Source of the DNA: Beroe forskalii
Lineage: Eukaryota; Ctenophora; Nuda; Beroida; Beroidae
DNA: 64,000 nt
Reading direction: 5' to 3'
NCBI GenBank assembly: GCA_011033025.1
Contig: WFMF01000002.1
Coordinates: 1 to 64,000, forward strand
Made by a program: the position numbers and the translations under genes. Position 1 is the first letter of the stretch; every line of letters begins with the position of its first letter. The notes beneath the pieces were generated by a model that was given only the letters and a program-made list of their open reading frames with translations, was not told the origin of the DNA and did no database searches. Below are positions 11,107-23,426 of the stretch, one piece after another.

Positions 11107-11594
11107 GCCACCTTAGTTTGTTTTCTAAAATTTTATACCAAATTTTGGGCGAATTCCATTTTCGGCCGATTATGGCGGAAAAATCCGGCCTACTTTAGAG
11201 TTAATTTTCGGGTACTTCCCGTTGAGCTAGGTCAAGAATTCTTTCATTTCTCCGTGTTTCGTGAAATTCCAGTCTAGAAACAAGTGAAAACTCGATGTCG
11301 AGTTTTCGGCCCCAAAAATTTCATTATTTCGATTAATTTACGTCATTTTTAGCATTTTGGATGAGGTTGCCGTCGGTTTTGAAGTAACTGTTTATTGTAG
11401 TATGGTCGACTGGCTATTGATGTTGTATAAAATATCGTGGTTTAGTGGTTGCACCTGGACTCCACGAGCCTTTGAAATTGGGCCTCCTGAGGGCCGAAAA
11501 AGGCCGATTTTTTGGCCCTATCGTCACAACTAACAATCTACCCCCATGTATTTTTGAGCGCTGAGTCGAATGCCGTTGGAATTTTTCACCTAGC
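11107..11594. other. Unique island between minisatellite blocks
   Basis: About 490 bp of nonrepetitive DNA with several short palindromes (for example GGCCGAAAAAGGCC near 11493). The flanking arrays are in opposite orientation, so this island marks a switch point. No gene. Confidence 0.5.
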
Positions 11595-12985
11595 TACATA
11601 ACACACCCCAGTTAACTCATAACATACCCCAATCAACTCATAACATACCCCTATCAACTCATAACATACCCCAATCAACTCATAACCCACCCCGATCAAC
11701 TCATAACATACCCCTATCAACTCCTAACCCACCCCTATCAACTCATAACCCACCCCTATCAACTCATAACATACCCCTATCAACTCCTAACCCACCCCTA
11801 TCAACTCATAACACACCCCAGTCAACTCATAACATACCCCTATCAACTCATAACCCACCCCTATCAACTCATAACCCACCCCTATCAACTCATAACATAC
11901 CCCTATCAACTCATAACACACCCCAGTCAACTCATAACATACCCCTATCAACTCATAACATACCCCAATCAACTCATAACCCACCCCTATCAACTCATAA
12001 CCCACCCCTATCAACTCATAACACACCCAGTCAACTCATAATACACCCCAGTCAACTTATAACATACCCCTATCAACTCATAACCCACCCCTATCAACTC
12101 ATAACCCACCCCTATCAACTCATAACATACCCCTATCAACTCCTAACCCACCCCTATCAACTCATAACACACCCCAGTCAACTCCTAACATACCCCTATC
12201 AACTCATAACCCACCCCTATCAACTCATAACACACCCCAGTCAACTCATAACACACCCCAGTCAACTCATAACATACCCCTATCAACTCATAACATACCC
12301 CAATCAACTCATAACCCACCCCTATCAACTCATAAAATACCCCTATCAACTCATAAAATACCCCTATCAACTCCTAACACACCCCAGTCAACTCATAACA
12401 TACCCCTATCAACTCATAACCCACCCCTATCAACTCATAACCCACCCCTATCAACTCATAACATACCCCTATCAACTCATAACACACCCCAGTCAACTCA
12501 TAACATACCCCTTTCAACTCATAACATACCCCAATCAACTCATAACCCACCCCTATCAACTCATAACCCACCCCTATCAACTCATAATACACCCCAGTCA
12601 ACGCATAAGATACCCCAGTCAACTCATAACACACCCAGTCAACTCATAATACACCCCAGTCAACTCATAACCCACCCCTATCAACTCATAACATACCCCT
12701 ATCAACTCATAACCCAACCCTATCAACTCATAACACACCCCAGTCAACTCATAACATACCCCTATTAACTCTTAACACACTCCAGTCAACTCATAACACA
12801 CCCCAGTCAACTCACAACATACCCCTATCAACTCATAACCCACCCCTATCAACTCATAACCCACCCCTATCAACTCCTAACATACCCCTATCAACTCATA
12901 ACCCACCCCTATCAACTCATAACACACCCCAGTCAACTCATAACATGCCCCTATCAACTCATAGCCCACCCCTATCAACTCATAA
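11595..12985. repeat. 1.4-kb 21-bp minisatellite, reverse orientation
   Basis: About 66 units of AACTCATAACATACCCCTAT-like sequence with CACACCCCAGT and CCCACCCCTAT variants arranged in higher-order patterns. It is the reverse complement of the 10976-11106 variant and matches 14006-14403. Minus-strand frames of 60-90 codons with 7-residue repeats are by-products. Confidence 0.95.
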
Positions 12986-13879
12986 GGATCCTTCCATTCA
13001 GTTTGAAATTTGAATTAAGTTTGAATAAGTTTGAATAAATTGTTATGGGTTTTCTTGGACGAATGTGCGACAACCGGAGAGTCATGTGACAGGCCAAGTG
13101 GCATGACGTCACGAAACAAAAAGGCCAGTGTCCAATTTCAAAAAGTTTGAAATATTCGTGATTGCAGCTCACTGAGAATTGAGAATGCGATCTACCAGAT
13201 AATATGTGGGCCTCAAACACCTTGCAAAAAGCTGCACCTTAGCACTGAGAGTAGAAATTATGATGTGTATTAATTGTTATGACGAATTGCGAATTAAATT
13301 GTGATCGGTACTAATTATGATCAAAAATTTTCAGCAATTTTTAATATTTCGGGTCTTATCTTGAAATTTAGAAATTTCATGCTAAGGCTCGGAAATTAGG
13401 TTTTTGGTCATCAAAATCGAGTGAAATCGAATGAATCAGACACACTCTGATTCATGGTGGAAATTAACCATATGGATGTCCTCAAAAATACTATTTAGAG
13501 AAATTAGAGGTGAATGTACGTTTTATCTGAGCACGACATTTCAAGTCGCAATACCTTATAAGTTTATAGTTATAGGTAGTCTACAGACTTACAGACAGGT
13601 TACGGCCTCGATTAGGATTATAGCTAGGGTTTTGGTCACTGGTGAGAGGTAAAGCTTTGAGTAAGGTAAGGGTATAAGGATTGCTAAGGTTAATAAGATC
13701 ATCGATATAGTTAAGAATTTCAAAAAATCAGATGAAGTCTGTCGGGATTTTATTAAGGTTTGGTCGAGATTTGATCAAAGAAATGTTGATTTTTTGGTCG
13801 GGATTGTTAAGAAACGTCGAGGTGGCTCTTGTCACAGGATTACCTCATTTACAGAGGCTCAGTATTTTGAATTTTATTT
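12986..13879. other. Spacer without genes
   Basis: Unique AT-rich DNA between two blocks of the same minisatellite. Small frames at 12975-13220 (minus) and 13431-13652 (plus) match nothing I recognise and have no supporting signals. Confidence 0.4.
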
Positions 13880-13995
13880 TTTTGTATATATTTGTATTTT
13901 TTTGTATTTTTTTGTCCAAAATGTACCCTATTTTTGGAAGTTGGACAAAAAATGGTTGGACAAAAAAATACAAAAAAATACAAAAAAAACATGGT
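13880..13995. repeat. Large T/A-rich hairpin
   Basis: TTTTTTTGTATTTTTTTGTC on the left is mirrored by GACAAAAAAATACAAAAAAA on the right around a short loop. It lies at the edge of the next minisatellite block. Confidence 0.75.
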
Positions 13996-14005
13996 CCCCG
14001 CCCCC

Positions 14006-14403
14006 ATACCCCAATCAACTCATAACCCACCCCTATCAACTCATAACCCACCCCTATCAACTCATAACATACCCCTATCAACTCCTAACCCACCCCTATC
14101 AACTCATAAAACACCCCAGTCAACTCATAACATACCCCTATCAACTCATAACCCACCCCTATCAACTCATAACACACCCCAGTCAACTCATAACACACAC
14201 CCAGACAACTCATAACATACCCCTATCAACTCATAACATACCCCAATCAACTCATAACCCACCCCTATCAACTCATAACCCACCCCTATCAACTCATAAT
14301 ACACCCCAGTCAACGCATAACATACCCCTATCAACTCATAACCCACCCCTATCAACTCATAACACACCCCAGTCAACTCATAACATACCCCTATCAACTC
14401 TTA
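14006..14403. repeat. 21-bp minisatellite, second block
   Basis: About 19 units of the 11595-12985 family in the same orientation with the same variant mix. Confidence 0.95.
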
Positions 14404-14449
14404 CAGACGTAATTTGATTAATCAAATATGAATTCGCACTGTTTCCCTT

Positions 14450-14540
14450 ATACATAAAGCAATTGCCTTAGGCATAAAGCAAAGTCCTTATGGATAAGGA
14501 AAATGCCTTATGCGTAAGGACTTTGCCTTATAAGTTTAGG
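14450..14540. repeat. CCTTA/TAAGG palindromic cluster
   Basis: Alternating CCTTATGGATAAGG and CCTTATGCGTAAGG palindromes lie just upstream of LINE copy 1. Stem formation is likely; function is unknown. Confidence 0.7.
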
Positions 14541-14707
14541 GTTTCTCTTAAATTCATTGTCAATTGTAGGTTACGTTGCGCGTCTGGTAGCTCCTGCTTT
14601 TCTGCGCGTTGTTTGACTTCTACCCACCTACACACATCAACTTGTCCCAGCTGACACCTAATACCTAACAAGCATCAACCTCCCCGAGTTTGCCAGTGAT
14701 CTTCATC

Positions 14708-15799
14708 ATGTCTCAAAAGTCCAGGACTCAAGCAGTGAATACCCGGAGTAGGTCACGAGATGCTTCACCTTCAGCTCCCTCCAGCGTCCGTGGCAAGCAG
14801 GTACCCCCAACCCCGGGGGCGACAGCCAGCCTAGGAGACAGTCAGCCGGAGTTCGACGTGGAGAAACTACTCAAGGAAACTGTAGACATCCCTGCTGAAG
14901 CTATCGGAGGAGACCCCCAGCAAGCCATGACTAAGCTACAAGATGACTTTAATAACTATGACTGGGAAAGGCTGGTTTATCAAGAATCTAACATTGACAC
15001 TGCTGTTGATAACTTAATAGATACACTGCAAACTCTACTTGATTCACATGCACCTCTAGTTAAGATACCGGCAAGACGTGTTAAATACTGTTACAAACCG
15101 TGGATAGATAAGGAACTTCGCGAACAGATAGCTGAGAAAAATAGATTATTTAGTATCAAATCCTCCATTCCAACTGAAAAAAATCGTGTTAAATTTAAGA
15201 AGTATAATAACTTTGTCACTAATGAACGTAGAAACAAAAAGAAATGTTATCTTAAAAACTATTTTACTAAACATAGGCGGGATTCTTGTAAAATGTGGCA
15301 AGGTATTAACTTCGCACTTGATTCTACTAAAGCAAGAAAACAGATGCCGTTAACCGTAAAAAACGTGAAAAATGAACTTATGTCTGACCCACAGACTATA
15401 TCGGACAGTTTTGCTGAATACTTCGAGGCGGTACCTGAAAAAACTAGATCTAAAATACATCCGCCTTTAACTGAAGATAACAAGTACCTAGATCATTTAC
15501 ACAAGAACAGACCAGTAGATAGATATCTTATATTAGAGGATACGAATAGCTACGAAATAGGGAAATTGATTAAATCTCTTAAAGATAGAAGTAGTCCAGG
15601 TCCATTAGTTATACCAAATAAATTCATTAAGATGCTTAACTCAGCTCTATCGCCTATAATGGCACACTTAGTTAATATCGTCATGAGAACTGGTTATGTA
15701 CCCCTACGTTTTAAAGTTGGTAAACAAACCCCTGTTTTTAAAGAAGGTGAAGTACGAGTTAATAATTTTAGACCAATAACAGTATGCAATAGTCTCTAA
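14708..15799 (+). pseudogene. In-frame ORF1-ORF2 fusion of LINE copy 1, truncated by frameshift
   Basis: The ATG at 14708 is the start shared with ORF1 of copy 2; the upstream in-frame codons lack an earlier ATG. The first 74 or so residues are the ORF1 N-terminus (basic, SR-rich, MSQKSRTQAV...). At 14929-14931 the frame passes directly into the ORF2 region that follows the endonuclease. The deletion therefore produced an open fusion lacking the coiled coil and endonuclease. A 2-bp loss near 15794 compared with copy 2 creates the stop at 15797 just inside the reverse transcriptase. Confidence 0.85.
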
Positions 15800-17284
15800 A
15801 ATACTTGAAAAGGTAGTACGAGATCGGCTTCTAGATCACGTTAAAGAATGTAAAATCTTGACTACGTCACAGTATGGCTTTAGGAAAAAACATAGTACCG
15901 TTCATGCCATGATTAATCTTCTAGATACCACATTAGAAGCTCTAGACCAAGGCCTTAAAACTGGGAGTATTTTTCTTGATGTTAGCAAAGCTTTTGATGT
16001 ATAGTTCCTCACAGAATACTTTTACGTAAGTTAGAATATTATGGTGTAAGAAGTAATGCTTTGATGTGGTTTGAATCCTACCTATCTGACAGGACGCAAT
16101 ATGTTGCAGTAAGAAATAAAGCATCTAAAAAATATAAAAATCTTTTTGGTGTTCCTCAGGGAGGAACCTTAGCGCCAATTCTTTTTATCTTATTTATGAA
16201 TGATATCATTAACAGTTCAAATCTGCTCGATTTCTCAATTTATGCTGATGATACCTGTGTTATGATTTCAGTCTCGAGATCAGAATATGATAAGACCATA
16301 AAATGCGAACTCGGCAAGGTATTTCAATGGTTTCACTCGAATCAAATGCTTACTAATGTAGATAAAACAGGATATCTCTTCCTAGGGCCCAATCCTCATA
16401 AAGTATATGTTAAAGGTGAGATTGATCTCTCCGATCTTCATTCTGTAGCACCTGATTATCTATTTAGTACTGATGACCCAGTAGACCCTGATCATCGAAT
16501 TGTTAACTCTAAGGGAGAATTTGTACTGCATGAGCTACACAAGATATGCCCGAAGTACATCATAGACGAATTTATAGAATTAGACGATGGTACAATCATA
16601 TATGAAAATGATGTAATCAAGTATCTCGGCATTCACTTTGATAGCTCGTTATCGTTCCGAAAACAGACTTCTTTAGTATCATGTAAAGTGAACAGAATGG
16701 TAAATGCCTTTTGGAAAATGCCAAATATAGGAATCTCAACTAAAAAATTGATTTACCACAGTTTAGTTGAATCTCACCTGAATTATGGAATTGTTATTTG
16801 GGCTTCCTCCTTGAGTAAAAATGTACTGTCCGATTTCTTCAATGATAATATTCCAAATAATCTAAAAAACGTAAAAAAATCGCAAAACAAGGTTATTAGA
16901 GCCATTTTCCGTCTCCCGAAATTTGATAAAAGCAAACAAGAATATACTAATATGGCCGATCTTTACAAGAAGTTAGGGGTCCTTAAATTAAGAGATCTGT
17001 ACTGGTTTAACATAGCCACCACTTGCTACGAATATTTTTACAATAAGGAGTTTCCCGAAAAACTGAAACGTAATTTCACTAAAAAGAGTGATATGTATTC
17101 AATCTCCACCAGGACAACTGGAATGGATCTATACTACAAATGTCCTAAATTAGTTAGCACTTATAAAAAACCAAGTCTATGTGGGTCTGCATTCTGGAAC
17201 TCTCTACCAATAGCACTGCGAGAATCACTGTCGCTTTCTGTTTTTAAGGATAAATTACGATCTTATTTTCTGGGAAAGTATTAA
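15797..17284 (+). pseudogene. Reverse transcriptase and C-terminal domain of LINE copy 1
   Basis: Continues the reverse transcriptase after the 2-bp loss. A second lesion is a 2-bp gain near 16001, after which the frame is open from 16061 to the stop at 17284. The fingers and palm segment, the YADD catalytic box (16240-16251), and the thumb and C-terminal region are all present. At the two A-run sites where copy 2 is frameshifted (about 16128 and 16744 here), this copy is intact, so each copy is damaged at different places. Confidence 0.9.
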
Positions 17285-17708
17285 ATAACTTCAGGAATTC
17301 TGAATGATTAAGTACTTTTTGTTATCTCGATGTATCGTTACAAAATTTTCTCTCTGTCATACAACTTCGTATGGGTAGCGGGATTGGGCGCGCTTCGTAA
17401 CTAATGCATTGATAAAATGGAAAACTGGTGTAAGCGTTTGCTAGCTCGTAGAGCTATTGCTTCCCCCAGTCAGCTAATTTCGCTCCTTCTTCGTCTTCTT
17501 ACAAAGTGCCTCTAACTCATCTTTTAATCTTTAAGTACTTAACTTTGTAAGAACATTTTTAAATTGGTCTCTATTTTTATTTTTTAGAGGAAGAGCGATA
17601 TGAAACTTTGATTGTAATCTATAATAAAATGATTATTTATTTATTTTATTTATTTTATTTATTTTTATTTAAATACCTAAGAGATTCCCTAGTTATGCAT
17701 ACCACCCA

Positions 17709-17868
17709 TTGTTACCATATATTCAAATAATATGATTGTAAAATAGGTACCTAATACCTTTCTTTGCCCATAAAAGCGGCACCCCTCCACGGAGGGTTTT
17801 CAATCAATCAATCAACACTGTACGTACTTACGTAGGTACCTACGTTCAACACTTGACACCAGTGTTCG
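17709..17868. repeat. Inverted duplication, inner pair, right copy
   Basis: Reverse complement of 9641-9795. It begins just after the tail of LINE copy 1. Confidence 0.8.
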
Positions 17869-18451
17869 ATCTCGCTAAGGAGCACCTTAAAATCGCCTTA
17901 AAGGAGCACATTGGGTAATACGGAATTTTAAGGTGGACCTTAAACTGGAGTTTTGGCCGTTTTAAGGAGCACCTAGGGCTTAAGGTTGACCTTAAACGGT
18001 TGTGTAATCCGGCCCTTTGTTTGGATAACATTATCTTCATCTGGATATTTCACCTACATTCAGTAACATGCACTGATTAGGTTAACTTGGGGACAAAAAA
18101 TTGTGTATAGCTGTGTAGTGTGTACTGTGTAGTGTGTACTGCGTGTGCACTTATGTTCCTCAGATTGATGCTTTATAGTCTCCTCTTCTGTTTTGATCTA
18201 CCTGGTAGAAATTAGTGGTAGAAATTATGATGTGTACTTATTATACTCTAGTAGCTAGCCCAAGATGAGTATGCACATGCCCTTGTAGAAGGTTCCTCAA
18301 CAGGATATGCTAGTTTGATGCCTTGGGGTACTGCCCCATGTTGCAAGTGGTAGGACCACGCCTTAAATGACCACGCCCTTTAAATGTATTCAGATTCCAC
18401 TACACAGTAAACAGTAGGTACACCTGCACCATAAAATTTCGAACGTTTTAC
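17869..18451. other. Spacer without genes
   Basis: The first 150 bp are built of CCTTAAA and TTAAGG motifs in both orientations (for example TTAAGGAGCACC). The rest is unremarkable. A TAGAAATTATGATGTGTACT-like fragment near 18225 resembles the ends of the TA-flanked element at 1738. Confidence 0.45.
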
Positions 18452-18768
18452 CTATGATCACTGTTAATCCGCGGATCTGAGGATTGCGCGCATTCTTAGC
18501 GCACAAATAGTGAACGTTTCGCTCTGCATCAAGTCAACGCAGCAAACAATTTCATAGCTGTCCGATTCCTGAATGTTATTCATTTGTAAATCGCTTAGGA
18601 TGGCCGAGCTGCAATTTATCCAGCTGGCAATTATTGATGAAATTAGCTATGGCAAAAGCTCCCTCAGTCTTTGATTTCAATTGAGCACCTTTTCTTGAAA
18701 ACAACCATTAATTAAGTGGTAAGATTGCAAGAATAATCAAATAAATTTTAATTGGGCTGGCAAGTTGG
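18452..18768. repeat. Inverted duplication, outer pair, right copy
   Basis: Reverse complement of 7876-8198. Together with the inner pair it places 8-18 kb inside two nested inverted duplications. Confidence 0.85.
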
Positions 18769-19291
18769 GGGGGGAGTGAGATAGGTTTTTTCCCTTTGGT
18801 TTTCATGCTCGTTGCCATGCGGTTGTGCATTTGTTGGAGCGCCAGACTCTAAGTCAACTTCCCCATATCTCAGCGAACCGGTGGGTAAGCAGCACACTGA
18901 TTCAGTGTGTTGGGTATGGGATAGCGGCGCGAGTGTCCATAAACGGATGCGTAAACCCCCTTGTCAATCGGACTTCGGATCCGTCGGCTTAGTCTACTCA
19001 CTTGGGGCTGCTTTTGTTACGACTTGCATGGTAGTGAGTGTGGATAGGGGACTGAAGTAGGAGATGCCTACCCTATTCCTTCTATTTTAATCTTGTCCCA
19101 TATTTTATTTAATAGTTTATCTCTTATAACACCAAAGATTTTAGCAGTTGTATATTTAACAAACCAATATTTGTCCTTTAAACCAACATTAGTCACTTTA
19201 GCATCAAGATTTTACTCTCCCACTAGTCCTCCACTTCTTTTGAATTCTATGTCCTTCCTCCCCTTCAGCTCTAAACTGTGATGCTCGGAAT
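18769..19291. other. Spacer; one unrecognised small frame
   Basis: Contains an 82-codon plus-strand frame at 18812-19060 of more balanced base composition than its surroundings, with no motif I recognise. I do not call it a gene. Confidence 0.3.
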
Positions 19292-19705
19292 TTCCGGACT
19301 CGACGACTCGACGACTCGACGACTCGACTCGACTCGACGACTCGACTCGACTCGACTCGACGACTCGACGACTCGACTCGACTCGACTCGACTCGACGAC
19401 TCGACGACTCGACTTAACGACTCGACGACTCGACGACTCGACTCGACGACTCGACTCGAAGACTCGACTCGAAGACTCGACTCGAAGACTCGACTCGAAG
19501 ACTCGACTCGAAGACTCGACTCGACTCGACGAATCGACTCGACTCGACGAATCGACTCGACGAGTTGACTCGACGACTCGACTCGACGACTCGACTCGAC
19601 GACTTGACTCGACGAGTTGACTCGACGACTCGAATCGACGACTTGACTCCACGACTTGACTCCTCGACTCGACTCGACTCGACTCGACTCGACTCGACAA
19701 CTCAC
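19292..19705. repeat. CGACT-type pentanucleotide array
   Basis: Permutations of GACTCGACTCGACGA over about 400 bp. Its right end is the reverse complement of 8990-9090. Frames on both strands (Arg, Ser, Asp, Glu, Val rich) follow from the 5-bp period. Confidence 0.95.
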
Positions 19706-20289
19706 GGGTGCGCAATGAGATTCTGAATCACTTGGTAAGGTTTTTTTGAAAAGGTGATAACTCGAATTATCACCTTTTGATTTGAAGGTGACGATATGTT
19801 ATAGGTCCTGGTATTGCGGATACTGAGGTATGTTTATTTTTTGTCTATGTTGCTTTTTTATGGATATAGGAGCACTTAAAACTTCAATTTTGAAATAGGC
19901 ATACATCTGTAGGATTAACTCACTGATCTTCACTTCTTTGATGAACATGCTAGCAATTGCCTATATTAGTTCCCTGAGCCAGATTATTGGACATATAAGG
20001 TGCAATTTTCGTGGATAAAGTAAGACTAAATTTTCTGTAGTTTATTCATTTAATTTTACATCGAAAACTTAATAATCTTTTTTGATCAAAAATCACACAG
20101 TAACTTCAAAGTACATACTAACAAATTAATTATCTATTTTAAACTCAGCTATGCTGAATGTGCTTAAATATGGACACAAAGTTTGGTAATATGCCACGAT
20201 TCTATAGAAATACTCTTAAGTGTAATTTAGAACCTTTTGGAACTAAATTTTCAATGGAATTTGTTCACAAATCAATATTCTTAGGTTAT

Positions 20290-20960
20290 CCGGCATTCAA
20301 ATGATTTTCAAAGTTGAAATTATGGATAAAATGGCCATGAAATAAGTTAAATAATAAGGAGCCAATTCTTGAAGCTTTTCGTGTGAGTTTAGGTCAGGCA
20401 AATTATTAGAATTGTTCGCATAATCTACGAAATTAATCAACGAGTTCTTAAAGATACAAAATATAGTCATTGTGCTGAATATATGGATATTATTTCGGCA
20501 TCAATTAATGCCCTATTAATTTCTCACACAAAATGGTCATAATTTCAGGCAAATTGGCAAGGTTATATTTACAAGAATATGTATTTAATAAAACACCAAC
20601 ATGATAATGGAAAAGTGCGTAAATTGTGGATAAAATGACCATAAGATAGGGTAAATAATAAAGGAGCCAATATTTTTCGTGAATCAAGGTCAAGGATACT
20701 ACTAGAATCCGTCACATAACCTATAGAATTATCACTGGGTTCTCAAAGGTGCAAAATAAAGTTATCGTGCTGAAAATAAGGATATTATTTCGACATCAAT
20801 TGATGACCCTAGTAATTTATCACACAAACGGCCACAATTTCTGGAAAACTGCAAGGTTACCAACGTATTATATTTAGAAAATGTGTATTCAATGAAACAC
20901 CAACATGATGATGGAAAAGTGCATAATTTATGGATAAAATGATCCTAAGATAGGGTAAAT
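20290..20960. repeat. About 305-bp AT-rich tandem repeat, family 1
   Basis: Two full units, starting near 20320 and 20625, share blocks such as GGATATTATTTCG and AACACCAACATGAT, with a partial third. Identity is moderate, so the array is old. Confidence 0.8.
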
Positions 20961-20964
20961 TATT

Positions 20965-21835
20965 AGGAGCGACTTATGGGTATCTGGAAAGGCAATTAAT
21001 CTTGCAAATTCTACTGTTCGACCTGTATCATTTCATTTAGGAATTTATCCATGAAAGAAGCACAATTGATTAACGAAAGTCGCTGTGTTATAGCTCACAG
21101 CCCTGCTTTGATCATCGATATGATAGTCATAACAGTGCTCAACAATAAGAAATGGCAGAAATATGAGCTTTTCATGTTGATATCCACATTTTTGCTCATT
21201 TTGAGCCCTGTTATCCATTAAAAAGTTACATATTTCAACAGATTTCAACAGATTTCAACAGATTTCGTCCATAAAATTTGCATAATGTAGCAATTCAAGC
21301 GACTTATCTGGGAAAGGCAATTAATCTTGCTAATTTCATTCAGAAATTTATCCATGAAAGAAGCACAATTGATTAACGAAAGTCGCTGTGTTATAGCTCA
21401 CAGCCCTGCTTTGATCATCGGTAGTCATAACAGTGCTCAACAATAAAAATGGCAGAAATATGAGCTTTTCATGTGGATATCCACATTTTTGCTCATTTTG
21501 AACCCTGTTATCCATTAAAAGTTACATATATGTACTTAACTAGCATATTTCAACAGATTTCATCCATAAAATTTGCATAATGTAGCAATTCAAGCGACTT
21601 ATCTGAAAAAAGGCAATCAATCTTGCTAATTTCATTCAGAAATTTATCCATAAAAGAAGCACAATTGATTAACTAAAGTCGCTGTGTTAAATCTTAGAGG
21701 TCTGCTTCGATCATTGGTAGTCATAGCAGTGCTCAACAATAGAAAATGGCCGAAATATGAGCTTCTCACGTGGATATCCACAATTATTGCCCATTTTTAA
21801 GCCTGTTATCCACAATAAACTAACATATATTGGAT
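20965..21835. repeat. About 300-bp AT-rich tandem repeat, family 2
   Basis: Three units start with GCGACTTAT near 20970, 21299 and 21594. Each contains AAGAAGCACAATTGATTAAC and GATATCCACA. They are closer to one another than family 1 units. Confidence 0.85.
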
Positions 21836-22650
21836 CATATGGCATAAAGGACCAGATACCTGTCGAAAATTTTGATTAATTCGAATAAAATTCATGCATT
21901 TTAGACCAAAATCTGTTTATAATTATGAGTACAGAAGTGTCCATATTTATTTGACCAAAATTGTCCACAAAAATAGCACCTTGTTCATAGCAGCAAAGAG
22001 AAACAGTTAATGAGGCATCAATTCATCCTAAAAGTTACCCAATACTTCCGGATAAAGGTTTTACCTTCCCAATAAGAGCTTTTGAAGTGGATATCCATGT
22101 TTTTAGCTCGGATTTTTATGAGATATCCACAAAATGAGCTCAATTTAACATTCACTTTGATCATATCCATCAGCCAAAGCCCTAAACAATAAAAATTATC
22201 TTTTTATTGAGAAATGAGGGTCTGAAATTCCGATCTTCAAACTGGTTCTACCCAATGAAAGAGATTGTCAGTTATCCATGAAAATTGCACAAAGTTTTTC
22301 GACTTGGTCAATTCTGAATGATGCAGGATGCTTGTATGGTCTGTTGGTATTGCAATAAAGAATATAAGTGATATTCACTTCTCATTACAGCACTTGACAT
22401 TTTTTATCCACATTTTGGTGCATTTGATGAGATTTATCCATAAAATTACAACACTAGAAATAGAAATCAATCCTTAATCATAACAATCCATCAAAAATTA
22501 TCCCGAAATCTGGCACACTTTTCAAGCAATAATTTTTGAATAAACCCAATTGAGGAAAAAGGTGTTATCCATAAAGGATTTATCCATAAAAAATGCACTC
22601 AAAGTAAACTAAAATTATACTAGCAACAAGCCTAATTTTGAATTTATTTT
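21836..22650. other. AT-rich DNA dense in TTATCCA motifs, no gene
   Basis: TTATCCATAAA, TTATCCACA and their reverse complements recur every 50-150 bp here and through the arrays to the left (from about 20300). The whole 2.3 kb may be one decayed satellite domain. No frame of interest. Confidence 0.55.
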
Positions 22651-22790
22651 TTATTTTAAAATAATGCCTCATCCATCTAGATTGCTATACAATTCTTGTT
22701 TTGAAAATATATCCATCTGATTGGTCACAAAGTGCCATTTATATGGAGAAGTGAAAATGTCACACAGGGGTATGTTTGATTTGATATTGA

Positions 22791-23425
22791 CCAATGACAC
22801 CCCTAAGAATCTCACTCTGACACTAATGTAGACTGGTGGAATATAGACAGTTGGTATCAAGTTGGAAAGTACAAAAGTGCTAATTTCAAGCCTTAATTTA
22901 CGTCCCAACTTCCAACTAGACACCAGTCGACAGTCCATACCTGACAGCAGTGTACGATCCTCACTGGACTCAACGTTCCACCCTTTTTTTATTTTGTGGA
23001 ACCATTTTTTGTTGACGATTTTGGCCGTTTTTGAAATGGTACCATTTTTGATTGATGATTTTCGACCCTTTCTGAAATGGTACCATTTTTGTTGATTTTC
23101 GACCCTTTTCTGAAATGGTACCATTTTTGTTGATGATTTTCAACCCTTTTCTGAAATGGTACCATTTTTTGTTGATGATTTTCAACCCTTTTCTGAAATG
23201 GTACCATTTTTTTGTTTATGATTTTCGACCCTTTTCTAGAATGGTACCATTTTTTTACAGATTTTGGCTTCACTTTTCTTCCTTTCTTCGCTTCTTAGTT
23301 TAAATCCGCATTTAAAATCGAGCAAAGGATTGCCAGAATTACACATTTTCACCACAATAGAGCCATTTTTGTCTGAAATTTTGATCATTTTGGAAATGGT
23401 ACCTGGAAAATTAAACCCCCATAAA
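22791..23425. repeat. Third copy of the foldback arm, truncated
   Basis: Includes the arm terminus (22791), the extension missing at the window start, and the 42-bp AAATGGTACCATTT array (about 23030-23260). It runs to the sequence equivalent to position 461, where the 20-bp array begins. A solo or truncated arm. Confidence 0.85.
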
Positions 23426-23426
23426 G

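Larger units (their letters stand above)
14555..17690 (+). mobile_element. LINE copy 1, internally deleted (APE-type non-LTR retrotransposon)
   Basis: The 5' start (CATTGTCAATTG) is shared with LINE copy 2 at 25909, so both probably have the true 5' end. The body is nearly identical to copy 2. Relative to copy 2 it lacks everything between 26279 and 33950, about 2.5 kb once the Gypsy insertion there is discounted: most of ORF1 and the endonuclease. It ends in a TTTA-rich microsatellite tail after AATAAAATG. The reverse transcriptase and C-terminal region look like the CR1/Jockey/L2 group; the clade is not resolved. No clear target duplication. Confidence 0.9.

Noticed and set aside
11595-14403. 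Possible CRISPR-like arrays from the regular 21-bp units
   Set aside because: Units are contiguous with no spacers, no cas-like genes are near, and the genome is animal.
15259-15483. Minus-strand frames inside the LINE (also 34279-34503)
   Set aside because: They are antisense to a well-supported reverse transcriptase region.
19212-19715. Arg/Ser/Glu-rich frames of 96-167 codons on both strands
   Set aside because: They arise from the CGACT array; both strands are open through the same DNA.
21470-22440. TTATCCACA words resembling bacterial DnaA boxes
   Set aside because: The setting is eukaryotic and the words belong to the local AT-rich repeat vocabulary.
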